Made by a program: the position numbers and the translations under genes. From Holophagae bacterium (GTDB lineage: Bacteria; Acidobacteriota; Thermoanaerobaculia; Thermoanaerobaculales; Thermoanaerobaculaceae): a stretch of 34,774 nt of DNA. The notes beneath the pieces were generated by a model, which worked only from the letters and a program-made list of their open reading frames with translations, was not told the DNA's origin and made no database searches. The stretch lies in the NCBI GenBank assembly GCA_012516935.1, contig JAAYVZ010000207.1:1-34774 (forward strand). Reading direction: 5' to 3'. Of the stretch, positions 6,640-17,933 are shown in pieces (positions within the stretch are counted from its first letter, which is position 1; each line of letters starts with the position of its first letter).

Positions 6640-8379
6640 TCATTCGCGCCTGCCTTTCCAGGCTCCCCCACTCAGCGTTTCGCCGTAACCCCAGCGGCCG
6701 CTGAAGGAGCGCCCGTCCGCGCTCAACTGGAATTCGAAGCGCCCGCTGCCGTTCGTCTGCGTCCACCGGCCGCGCAGCATATTCCCCACGACGTTCCCGT
6801 CGAAGCGGCCGCCCTTGAAGTCATAGGTGCCGGTCACTTGGCTTCCGTCCTGCCGTACGCTCATACGGCCGAAGTCGCTCGACCAGCTTCCCGACCAGTC
6901 CGCCGCTGCCGGAGCGGTTCTACCCCCATCCTGTGGGGCGTTGGAGCTGGCCCATTCATACGTGCGGTAGAGGGCGCTGCTGGCGCCGCCAGGGTAAACC
7001 TCGAAGCGCAGCTCCATGCGCCTGCCGGGGAAGAGCGCTCCGCTGGGGACGGTGATCTCGGCCTGCTTCGTCTCCGTGCGGTTGGCGACCCGGTCCCAGT
7101 TTTTCGTGGCGGCCGAGCCTTGTGGGCCGCCGGTGCCGGGCTCTTGGCCGTACGCCTGAAAACTGATTCCAGCGGACGCCGAGCCGTCGCCCGAATGGGT
7201 CAGGATGCCCCGGAACGACAGCTTCGCGCCAGGCTGCAGGACGCCCAGGCCGCCGGTGGGGGTCCAGGAGAACGTGGCCGTCGAGCGCCAGTTCCTCTGC
7301 GAATAGTTCGTGGTCAGCGTGCTGCCGCCGCCCGAGGTATCCACCTTGGACGTATCGGCGGGGCCGACGAGGAAGGGCTTGCCCTTGACGACCCTCTCGC
7401 CGGTGAATTTCCAGTAGCCGTTCCCGGCCGAGGGCGCGGGGGGGAGCGAGGGAGGCGGCGCGGGCGGCGGGCTCGAGGAGATATTCCGGTTGACCTGGGC
7501 GTTCAGCTTGGGAGCGAGGTTGCCCGCCCAGGTGTTGATCCTCTCCTTGAAATAATCGGGGGCGCTACCGGCATGGAGCAACCGGGTCAAGTTCTCGATC
7601 TCGCTAAAGATCTGCGCCTCGGTGCCGCTAGCGACGCTGCCCACGAAGAACAGCCCGAAGGCATGGTACCAGGGCCCCATGCGGTCGTAGAAGACGGCAT
7701 CGCCCTCGGGGCGCAGGTCGATCAGCTTGCTGGAGATGTCGCGCGGAAGGATGGTGGTGTACAGGTCCCCTTTCCTGCCCGGCGCGACGCCGATTACGCC
7801 GTGATCGTTCCGCCGCTCGGCATAGGCGACCTCCTTGAGAAGGTTGTGGGCGGTCAGCGTGGCGAGGCTGTAATCGTCGCGGCATACGTCGAGGGACATG
7901 GCCAGCACGTCCTGGGGCGCAAGATTTCCCGGCGAGTTCCGGATCCTGGCCGCCAGCTGCGCCTCGTACGACTCGTTGCCGCCGTCCTTCGTCAGCCGGA
8001 CATAGGGGTTCGTCCTGGCGTACGACGACTTCTCGCTGAGGGTAAGCAGCGCGGCGAGCGAATCGGTGTTCCAGTTCTTGGTCACCGCACCGAGGGCGAT
8101 GCGCGTCCGCACCACGTTGATGCAGACCGCGCTCCGCTCCCAGGGAACGAAGCGGCGGCGGGCCAGCGTCTGGATCAGTCCCGGGCCGATGCGGCCGTTC
8201 AGCAGCCTGTCGCTCTCCTCGTTCATCTGGACGCGGAGCGCTGCCCCGCCCCAGCCGCCGATCTTCTCCTCTTCCTGTGCGCTAATAAAATCCGGCAGGG
8301 CCAGCTGCAGGGCGATGGCCAATGCCGCCAGCACCGACATGACCCGGGCTGGCGCCTTCCTTTCGCTTTCTGGGTTCAT
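6640..8379 (-). CDS. Secreted multidomain protein with proline-rich linker
   Basis: A 579-aa exported protein. Residues 1-35 form a Sec signal peptide (hydrophobic VMSVLAALAIALQLALP, then ISAQ). Residues ~40-300 are a globular domain of unknown family with two Cys (near AVCINVV and DVCRDD). A proline-rich linker follows (SSPPPAPPPSLPPAPS, around 305-320). Then comes a beta-sandwich-like region with TTNYSQRNWRSTATFSW and FRGILTHSGDGSASAG. The C-terminal ~75 residues (GSWSSDFGRMSVRQDGSQV, GTYDFKGGRFDG) are a small barrel-like repeat of the sort found in periplasmic or lipocalin-like proteins. AGGAGGG lies 6 bp before the ATG. It lies 36 bp downstream of a truncated gene, as if in its operon. 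No catalytic motif recognised. Confidence 0.75.
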   Translation of the reverse strand: MNPESERKAPARVMSVLAALAIALQLALPDFISAQEEEKIGGWGGAALRVQMNEESDRLLNGRIGPGLIQTLARRRFVPWERSAVCINVVRTRIALGAVTKNWNTDSLAALLTLSEKSSYARTNPYVRLTKDGGNESYEAQLAARIRNSPGNLAPQDVLAMSLDVCRDDYSLATLTAHNLLKEVAYAERRNDHGVIGVAPGRKGDLYTTILPRDISSKLIDLRPEGDAVFYDRMGPWYHAFGLFFVGSVASGTEAQIFSEIENLTRLLHAGSAPDYFKERINTWAGNLAPKLNAQVNRNISSSPPPAPPPSLPPAPSAGNGYWKFTGERVVKGKPFLVGPADTSKVDTSGGGSTLTTNYSQRNWRSTATFSWTPTGGLGVLQPGAKLSFRGILTHSGDGSASAGISFQAYGQEPGTGGPQGSAATKNWDRVANRTETKQAEITVPSGALFPGRRMELRFEVYPGGASSALYRTYEWASSNAPQDGGRTAPAAADWSGSWSSDFGRMSVRQDGSQVTGTYDFKGGRFDGNVVGNMLRGRWTQTNGSGRFEFQLSADGRSFSGRWGYGETLSGGAWKGRRE

Positions 8380-8415
8380 GCGTCCCTCCTGTTTGCGCCG
8401 GCTCGGTCCGTGCCC

Positions 8416-8595
8416 CTATTCCACGCGGCGGGCGGCGCCCTTGATGTCGAGGCCGAACTCCTTCCCCGGCGGAGCGACGTGGGACTCGGCGGCAAGGGTG
8501 CGGTCGGGAAGGAGGCGGTAAAGAAGCCTGAAGTGGGGGCCGTCGGCGTTCGTCGTCTCGAACGCCGCCGCGTCGCCAGCGAACGTCAATGGACA
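8416..8595 (-). pseudogene. C-terminal fragment of an unknown gene, cut at the dispersed repeat
   Basis: The last 59 codons of a minus-strand frame read as real protein (FAGDAAAFETTNADGPHFRL, HVAPPGKEFGLDIKGAARRV) and end in TAG at 8416. The sensible sequence begins exactly at 8595, where the ~208-bp repeat starts; upstream the frame is Pro/His/Arg-rich repeat DNA. The 5' part was therefore lost or replaced. A promoter-like TTGATT-N17-TACCAT within the repeat points at this fragment. Confidence 0.5.
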
Positions 8596-8802
8596 GGAAT
8601 TTCCTTTCTCACTGCAAGTGATGGTAGGGCTCGATGGAGGTGGAATCAAGGCCTCGGTGAGGTGCCGATGGTGAGGATTTGAGGCCGGACTGTCGCGGAA
8701 AGGGGGGATGTGAGCAGGTGCTGGTGCGGCTGGACGGGCACCGGACCGGCCAAGCCCCGGGCGGTTGGGGTGGTGGTGGGGCTGCGCCAGGCTCGGGCCT
8801 CG
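8595..8802. repeat. Dispersed ~208-bp repeat, copy 1
   Basis: Aligns with 11227-11433 over its whole length with few gaps. The right half is nearly identical (gatgtgagcaggtgctggtg, gcggttggggtggtggtggg) and the left quarter diverges. Both copies begin AGGAATTT(C/T)(C/T)TTTCTC and end GCTCGGGCCTCG. The element has no inverted ends or ORF conserved in both copies. Read on the minus strand, copy 1 ends with a promoter-like TTGATT-N17-TACCAT followed by AGAAAGGAAATTCC. It is bounded by truncated coding sequence on the left and lies ~85 bp from another truncated gene on the right. Confidence 0.8.
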
Positions 8803-8888
8803 CGTCGTGCGCGGCACGGACGGCCGGGGCGTCGCGGTCACGCGGCGGTGATTGTGCGCCGAGGCGAGCGTGGTGCGGAGCTGATTGA

Positions 8889-9278
8889 GCCCAGTACTGG
8901 CGTCACTTCGAGGTTGACATCGCCCGGGTGTTTCCTGCGTTCTTCGATTACCCAGCAGAGCTCGTCGGGATCGAGAAAGTGAACGGCGCCGACGCCTACA
9001 AGCTCCATGTCTCGCTGTCCGGGGGCGGGAGCGTGACGTACGTCGTCGATGCAAGCAGCTTCCTGGTCAGCAGGCGCCTGGTGAGCCGGGATGGCGGCCC
9101 CAAACCGGAGCTGTGGGAGAACGTGGTGGACGGCTACCTTGACGTCGACGGCATCCGTTTCCCGGACGGCTACAGCTTTGCCGGCCGTGCCGGCAGGGAG
9201 AAGGGAACCTACAAGAGGGTCCGGTTCAGCGTTGAGCCCAAAGATGGGCTTCTTGCGATCCCCAGCGAGTTGAAGTAG
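8889..9278 (+). pseudogene. 5'-truncated outer-membrane lipoprotein-sorting-like (LolA-fold) protein
   Basis: A 129-codon open frame after a TGA at 8886 reads WRHFEVDIARVFPAFFDYPA, ELVGIEKVNGADAYKLHVSL, YVVDASSFLV and GIRFPDGYSF. This pattern is typical of the second half of LolA-like outer-membrane lipoprotein-sorting proteins. Such proteins are about 230-270 aa with a signal peptide; here the N-terminal half, signal peptide and start region are absent. A GTG at 8928 with no ribosome site is the only start-like codon. The break lies about 85 bp from repeat copy 1. Confidence 0.6.
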
Positions 9279-9616
9279 ATAGGCGCTTGATAGCGCACAT
9301 TCTCTGCGAACGACCTTCAGCAAGCGGAAGTGGAGCGCGTTCTGGCAGTCGTGGACCGGGGTGCCAACCGGCAGTGCCAGGCGTGCGCCAGAAAAAGCCT
9401 CGAGAAGGCGGACGCGATGATGTGAGCAAGCGTGAGGTCAGCGACCTGCAAAGACCCGCTGGCCAAGGCAGCGGCCGGCAGCGGTGCCGCAACGGTGCCA
9501 GACACGGCATTCCGCTGTTCTCATCTTCTCTCTTCGCTGATCCCGGGCGGCTTCCGCGCTGGGTGCACGCTGGCACCGTCTCACGCGTCCTGGTGACTGA
9601 GGGAGGTAAAGGTAAC
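9279..9616. other. Intergenic stretch without a supportable gene
   Basis: About 340 bp between the LolA-like remnant and the promoter of the regulator gene. Both strands have open frames but with Arg/Ser/Pro-rich nonsense composition. A 7-bp inverted pair (TTCTGGC near 9341, GCCAGAA near 9389) spans a GC-rich loop and may be a weak hairpin. I see nothing else. Confidence 0.4.
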
Positions 9617-9645
9617 TTGACAAAAAGAAAAGGCGACATTACATT
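9617..9645 (+). promoter_or_regulatory. Sigma-70-type promoter of the XRE/membrane-protein operon
   Basis: TTGACA at 9617-9622, a 17-bp spacer, and TACATT at 9640-9645. The -35 is a perfect match and the -10 matches 5 of 6. The transcript would start near 9652, very close to the AGGAG ribosome site at 9652-9656 that serves the ATG at 9664, so the leader is extremely short or initiation is slightly upstream. Confidence 0.7.
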
Positions 9646-9663
9646 GGGGTCAGGAGCGAGCCA

Positions 9664-9876
9664 ATGGGACTGAGCAACCGCGTCCGCTATTTCCGTTTCA
9701 TGAGAAACGAGCTGAGTCAGGCGGAGCTGGCCGACAAGGTCAGCGTGTCGCGGCAGACCATCGTGGCGATCGAGAAGGGCAACTACAACCCGTCGGTCGA
9801 GCTGGCGCTGAGGCTAGCCAAGGTGCTGGATACCACTGTCGAGGAGCTGTTCGTGATCGAGGAGGTGGAAGCATGA
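9664..9876 (+). CDS. XRE-family HTH transcriptional regulator
   Basis: A 70-aa, single-domain Cro/C1-type helix-turn-helix protein. The DNA-binding unit is clear: LSQAELADKVSVSRQTIVAI, then EKGNYNPSVELALRLAKVL and the closing helix TTVEELFVIEE. It is the compact form with no sensor domain, typical of regulators encoded with a membrane-protein partner. AGGAG lies 7 bp before the ATG. Its stop overlaps the start of the membrane protein gene as ATGA, so the two are co-translated. The short promoter-to-start distance is compatible with autoregulation, which is inferred. Confidence 0.93.
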   Translation: MGLSNRVRYFRFMRNELSQAELADKVSVSRQTIVAIEKGNYNPSVELALRLAKVLDTTVEELFVIEEVEA

Positions 9877-10577
9877 CGAGCCGAATGCTGATCATCATCC
9901 GGGTTCTGTGGGTCGTGGCGACAGCGGCGCTGATGGCCGTGTGGAATGTGAACGCGTGGGTCTTCCTCCTCGTGCTCCCGGCCCTTGGACCGCTGCTGCG
10001 CGAGGTCGCACCCGCGCCCGATCTGGACGAGCGGCAGCGCCTGCTCGACTACCGCGCCAGCCACTACGCGCTGATCGTTTCCTATCTGGTGCTCTTCGCG
10101 CTGTTCGCGCGCTCGTGGTTCCAGCTCAAGCAAGAACCGCCGGTGGAGCTGTGGCTCCTCATCGTCGCGCCGCTCGTCGTGCGCGTGGTGATCAGCGTGG
10201 TGCAGGGGTACGGCGGTCGGAAGATGGCGCTCATCCTCGGGTTCGTCTGCGGCTCGCTCTGGCTCGCGTTCTCCACGGTGTCGCACGGCGTCTCGCCCGA
10301 GTCGGCGATTGGTCTGGGGCTCATCGCATTCACCGCCATCGGCATCCGCTGGCCCAATGTCGGCGGCGTCCTGCTCATCCTCGCGGCGCTCGCGTGCATC
10401 GTCTTTCTCATCCCGATCGGGTACAGAAACACTGGTCGCGACATCATTGTCGGGGCAGTGCTCCTGCTCACGCTGCCGCTGCCGCTCGTGCTTGCCGGCG
10501 TCGGGCTGATTGTCGCCGCGCTGCGTGCGAAGCGGGTGGCGCGGGATGACTTCGTCGACATGAGGCCGACGGCCTGA
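9873..10577 (+). CDS. Polytopic membrane protein partnered with the XRE regulator
   Basis: A 234-aa very hydrophobic protein with about eight predicted helices (near 5-25, 28-44, 65-85, 93-110, 117-137, 143-158, 163-183 and 190-216). A cytoplasmic loop after helix 2 contains DLDERQRLLDYRAS, a motif resembling the DUF2178-like membrane proteins often encoded directly after small XRE regulators. ATGA overlap with the regulator gene shows translational coupling. Function unknown; XRE/membrane pairs of this kind are thought to respond to envelope or growth-state cues, but nothing here identifies a ligand. Confidence 0.8.
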   Translation: MTSRMLIIIRVLWVVATAALMAVWNVNAWVFLLVLPALGPLLREVAPAPDLDERQRLLDYRASHYALIVSYLVLFALFARSWFQLKQEPPVELWLLIVAPLVVRVVISVVQGYGGRKMALILGFVCGSLWLAFSTVSHGVSPESAIGLGLIAFTAIGIRWPNVGGVLLILAALACIVFLIPIGYRNTGRDIIVGAVLLLTLPLPLVLAGVGLIVAALRAKRVARDDFVDMRPTA

Positions 10578-10647
10578 GGCTGCCACGGCAGGCAGGTGAG
10601 GAGCAGGGGAAGTAGCAGTGTCCTCACAGACCGAGAGGAGGCCCTCA

Positions 10648-11115
10648 ATGAACGATCACGAGAAGGCTCGAACTGGCGCGCACCTGCTGCGCTCCCGGCT
10701 TACGTACCTCGGTTGTGCCGCTGCGCTATTCGTGGCCGCTGCGATCGTGGGCGTGGCCGACAACCCGCCTGGTATCGCGCTCGCCTATCTCGCCATTTTG
10801 GCTGTCGTCCGGGCGCTCACGCTCGGGCTGAAGACCCTGCGACACTACGTGGTGTTGCTCATGGGGTCGCTGTTTGGCGGCGTGGGCGCTGTGGTGGTCT
10901 GTGGGATCGCCGAGGTGGTGGCCAAAGGCATGGGAGAGGGCTGGGTCAAGACGGTGCTGCAAGTGGTTCATGTCGTGCTGTTCCTCGCCGCGCTATTTGG
11001 CACCCCCACCGGCACGCTCGTTGGCGCGGTGGGCATCGTTGTGAAGTGGTGGCAACGTCGCGGCACGCCTGTGGCCGAGGCGGCGACTAGCGAGGGCGGT
11101 CTTCAACACCAATAG
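10648..11115 (+). CDS. Small membrane protein of unknown function
   Basis: A 155-aa protein with four predicted helices (about 18-36, 41-57, 67-90 and 102-135 as one or two spans), an N-terminal charged segment (MNDHEKARTGAHLL) and a hydrophilic tail. GAGGAGG lies 6 bp before the ATG at 10648; an upstream in-frame GTG at 10618 is less likely. It is 70 bp downstream of the XRE/membrane pair on the same strand and is probably co-transcribed. No family recognised. Confidence 0.7.
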   Translation: MNDHEKARTGAHLLRSRLTYLGCAAALFVAAAIVGVADNPPGIALAYLAILAVVRALTLGLKTLRHYVVLLMGSLFGGVGAVVVCGIAEVVAKGMGEGWVKTVLQVVHVVLFLAALFGTPTGTLVGAVGIVVKWWQRRGTPVAEAATSEGGLQHQ

Positions 11116-11226
11116 CGGAGCACCGGGCCTGGCACCTGGGCCATCGCGGCGCGCGGCGCTGAGCTGCTGACCAGGAGCGCGTTGGACGTCAAGAAGCTGC
11201 TCGATACGCTGGTCCAGCTCATCGGT
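11116..11226 (+). pseudogene. Possible coding fragment cut by repeat copy 2
   Basis: Immediately after the previous TAG, the same frame reads TWAIAARGAELLTRSALDVK then KLLDTLVQLIG, an ordinary amphipathic sequence. It then enters the dispersed repeat at 11227 and terminates at 11265. There is no start codon of its own. It may be a remnant whose end was replaced by the repeat, or chance. Confidence 0.25.
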
Positions 11227-11433
11227 AGGAATTTTCTTTCTCAGCGCAGCCAGGATTGGGCTCGATGAAGGCGGGATCGCGGTTTCGGCGAGGTGCAGGT
11301 GGCAGGGAACTGGGGCCGGATTGTCGCGGAAAGGGGAGATGTGAGCAGGTGCTGGTGCGGTTGGACGGGCACCAGACCGACCAAGCCTCGGGCGGTTGGG
11401 GTGGTGGTGGGGCTGCGCCGGGCTCGGGCCTCG
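11227..11433. repeat. Dispersed ~208-bp repeat, copy 2
   Basis: Counterpart of 8595-8802 in the same orientation. Its right end lies 32 bp from the acnA stop codon, occupying the place where the operon's terminator should be. The promoter-like hexamers seen in copy 1 are not preserved here (minus strand CGATCCC...CAATCC). No complete gene lies in 11116-11465. Confidence 0.8.
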
Positions 11434-11465
11434 GGCGGAGACCGGTGGCGCGCTCCTCGATGAGG

Positions 11466-14171
<2,706 letters not shown>

Positions 14172-14185
14172 CGCTCCTCCTCCGG

Positions 14186-15382
14186 TCAGCCTAGCAGGGC
14201 AGCGTGGCGGGCGGGCAGCTCGGGGTCGGCGAGCGTCGCGAGCACGTAGTCGGTGAACGCCGCGGCGGTGGCGCCGGAGGCGCGGCCGGTGATCTTGACC
14301 CGTTTTTCGAGCAGCGTGCAGACGTCGAGCGCCAGGTCGAGCCGCTCGGCCTTCTCGGCCAGCCCCATGTGGCGCAGCATCATCGAGCCGGCGCGCATGA
14401 GCGAGGCGGGGTCGGCGAACTCGCCGCGCCCCTCGTCGATCATCCGCGGGGCCGAGCCGTGGATCGCCTCGAACATCGCGTACCGGCTGCCGATGTTGGC
14501 CGAGCCGGCGGTGCCGACACCGCCCTGGAACTCGGCGGCCTCGTCGGAGAGGATGTCGCCGTAGAGGTTGGGCATCACCATGACGCGGAACTGCGTCCGC
14601 CGCTTGGGGTCGATGAGCTTGGCGGTCATGATGTCGATGTACCAGGCGTCCCACGTGATGCCGGGGTACTCCTTGGCGATCCGATCGGCGACGTCGAGGA
14701 ACAGGCCGTCGGTGGTCTTGATCACGTTGGCCTTGGTCACCACCGTGACCCGGTCGACGCCGTTTGCTTGGGCGTACTCGAACGCCATGCGGATGATGCG
14801 CTCGCACCCCTGACGGGTGACGGCGGTGAAGTCGAACGCCAGCTCGTCGGTGACGGCGATGCCTTGCGAGCCGAGGATGTAGGCGCCCTCGGTGTTCTCG
14901 CGGAAGATCACCCAGTCGATGCCGTCTTTCGGCACCTTGACGGGACGGACGTTGGCGTACAGGTCGAGGGCGCGGCGCATCGCCACGTTGGCGCTCTCGA
15001 TGTTGGGGTACGGGCCGCCCTTCTCCGGGGTGGTCGTGGGCGCCTTGAGGATGACGTGGCAGGCCTTGAGCTCCGAGAGGACATCGTCCGGGATCGCCTT
15101 GAGGTGGGCGACGCGGTTCTCGATGGTGAGCCCCTCGATGGTGCGCAGCTCGACCCTGCCGTGGGCGATCTCGTCGGCGAGCAGCCCCTCGAGCACCCGC
15201 ATCGTCTGCTTCGAGATGATCGGCCCAATCCCGTCCCCGAAACAGATACCGACCTTGATCGGCCTGATCGCCCCGAAGTCCAGCGGCGGCTCCGCCTGTT
15301 TCATGCGCTCGACACGAGCCAGCTGCTCCTCCACCAACTTCGCAAAGTGCGCGGTTGCGCGGTCGATCGTCTCGGAAGCCAT
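14186..15382 (-). CDS. icd: Isocitrate dehydrogenase (isocitrate/isopropylmalate family)
   Basis: A 398-aa oxidative decarboxylase of the Icd/LeuB family, converting isocitrate to 2-oxoglutarate. Diagnostic segments are [25 protein letters not shown] (substrate loop), [32 protein letters not shown] and [10 protein letters not shown]. After HGSAP it has Arg-Met rather than the Lys-Tyr that sets NADP specificity in E. coli Icd, so NAD is plausible, though I would not assign the cofactor firmly. The ATG at 15382 has GGGAGG 5 bp upstream. It is the first gene of the icd-acnA operon, which supports isocitrate over isopropylmalate as substrate. Confidence 0.9.
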   Translation of the reverse strand: MASETIDRATAHFAKLVEEQLARVERMKQAEPPLDFGAIRPIKVGICFGDGIGPIISKQTMRVLEGLLADEIAHGRVELRTIEGLTIENRVAHLKAIPDDVLSELKACHVILKAPTTTPEKGGPYPNIESANVAMRRALDLYANVRPVKVPKDGIDWVIFRENTEGAYILGSQGIAVTDELAFDFTAVTRQGCERIIRMAFEYAQANGVDRVTVVTKANVIKTTDGLFLDVADRIAKEYPGITWDAWYIDIMTAKLIDPKRRTQFRVMVMPNLYGDILSDEAAEFQGGVGTAGSANIGSRYAMFEAIHGSAPRMIDEGRGEFADPASLMRAGSMMLRHMGLAEKAERLDLALDVCTLLEKRVKITGRASGATAAAFTDYVLATLADPELPARHAALLG

Positions 15383-15675
15383 GGTCCCTCCCTGTTTCGA
15401 AGAAACCCGGCCACAAAAGAGTTGCTTCCCGGAGGGGCCGTGACCCTGTCGGCTGCGCTGCTTTCGGGCGGTGGGCGCCGGAGCCGTGACCCCGGGTCCG
15501 TGCCCACTATCGGGCGACGGTCTTGGCGAGCGCCTCCCCTCGTCCCACGAAGTGGGGGAGGGTGGCGAGCCGGGCGAGGGGTCGGAAGCCGCGCGGACAT
15601 CACCGGCTGCACCCGGCGGGCACAAGGGGTGGGAATGCTGGAGATTCGGGAGCGCTTGCGGCCAATGGAGGGTGC
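15383..15675. other. Divergent intergenic region between icd and the Lon-N-domain gene
   Basis: About 290 bp that must hold both promoters, but I cannot point to convincing -35/-10 pairs. A perfect small hairpin is present at 15544-15556 (CCCAC-GAA-GTGGG) in a purine/pyrimidine-biased context. Confidence 0.35.
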
Positions 15676-16284
15676 GTGTCGACGCGACTGCCGCTGTTTC
15701 CGCTGCCGATCGTGGTGTTCCCCGGTGAGGCCGTGCCGCTCCACATCTTCGAGGAGCGATACCGGACGATGCTCGGCCGGGTGCGGCAGGGCGATGCCGA
15801 TGGGCGCCCGCTGCCGTTCGCGATCGCCTACCACTGGCGCGACAACGTCGCGGTCATCGCCTGCACGGTCCGCCTGCACCGGGTGCTCGAGGAGTACGGT
15901 GATGGGCGGCTCGATATCCTCACCATCGGCGACGAGCGGGTGCAGATCCACGAGGTCCTCGACGAGCAGCCCTATTTCGAGGCGATCGTGGAGCCGTTCG
16001 TGGACGAGGACGAGGTGCTCGACGCGACGCTCGGGGAGCGGCTGCTGGCCCTGACCACCAAGCTCGCGGAGCTGCAGGTCGGCAAGCCGGTGTTCGTGTC
16101 GGCGGAAGGCGCGGCGCCACTCTCGTTCCGGGCCGCGCTGCTCGTCGACATGGCCCCCGAGGAGCGCCAGCTCCTGCTCCAAGCCACGAGCGAGAACCTG
16201 CGGCGGAGGATCCTCGCCGACCACATCGCGGAGCTCGTCGCTGACTTCGCGGCCGGCAGCATGAAGCCACCGGTCGTGCACTGA
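15676..16284 (+). CDS. Lon N-terminal-domain (LonN/cereblon-like) protein
   Basis: A 202-aa stand-alone Lon substrate-binding domain, the type called peptidase S16 N-terminal or LON domain. It has the family opening [20 protein letters not shown] then [12 protein letters not shown], followed by the beta-rich sheet ([31 protein letters not shown]) and a C-terminal helical bundle. There is no ATPase or protease domain, as usual for these short proteins. The start is GTG at 15676 with GGAGG 5 bp before it. It is 34 bp upstream of fumC and likely co-transcribed. Its role is unknown; recognition of proteins or peptides is inferred from the fold. Confidence 0.88.
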   Translation: MSTRLPLFPLPIVVFPGEAVPLHIFEERYRTMLGRVRQGDADGRPLPFAIAYHWRDNVAVIACTVRLHRVLEEYGDGRLDILTIGDERVQIHEVLDEQPYFEAIVEPFVDEDEVLDATLGERLLALTTKLAELQVGKPVFVSAEGAAPLSFRAALLVDMAPEERQLLLQATSENLRRRILADHIAELVADFAAGSMKPPVVH

Positions 16285-16318
16285 TCGGGCCGCGTCCGAG
16301 GCCCGTCCGGGAGGTCGC

Positions 16319-17716
<1,398 letters not shown>

Positions 17717-17933
17717 TGGAAAAGCCCGTCGCGGCAGCTCGGCCCAGGCTGCGTGTGCTCGGGGCTCTGGTCCGCACTGTCGAGTGAGTGAAAGCCAAGG
17801 GATTGCGCGGGAGATGGGCGGGATTGGTCGGACCCGCTCTTGGCTGTGCTTCGGCGCCCACGGCGCCCGCTGTCTTCGCGCCCGCCCCGCTGTCGTCTCC
17901 GAGGATCACGCCGCTACTCGGGGGAGTGCCCGC

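Noticed and set aside
6640-8682. A 614-codon plus-strand frame opposite the secreted protein gene
   Set aside because: Shadow frame without signal peptide or domain; the minus strand has a signal peptide, strong AGGAGGG site and normal composition.
9335-9400. Possible integron attC-like site (inverted TTCTGGC...GCCAGAA with internal repeats)
   Set aside because: It lacks the GTTRRRY core and paired R/L boxes of attC, and there is no integrase gene in the window.
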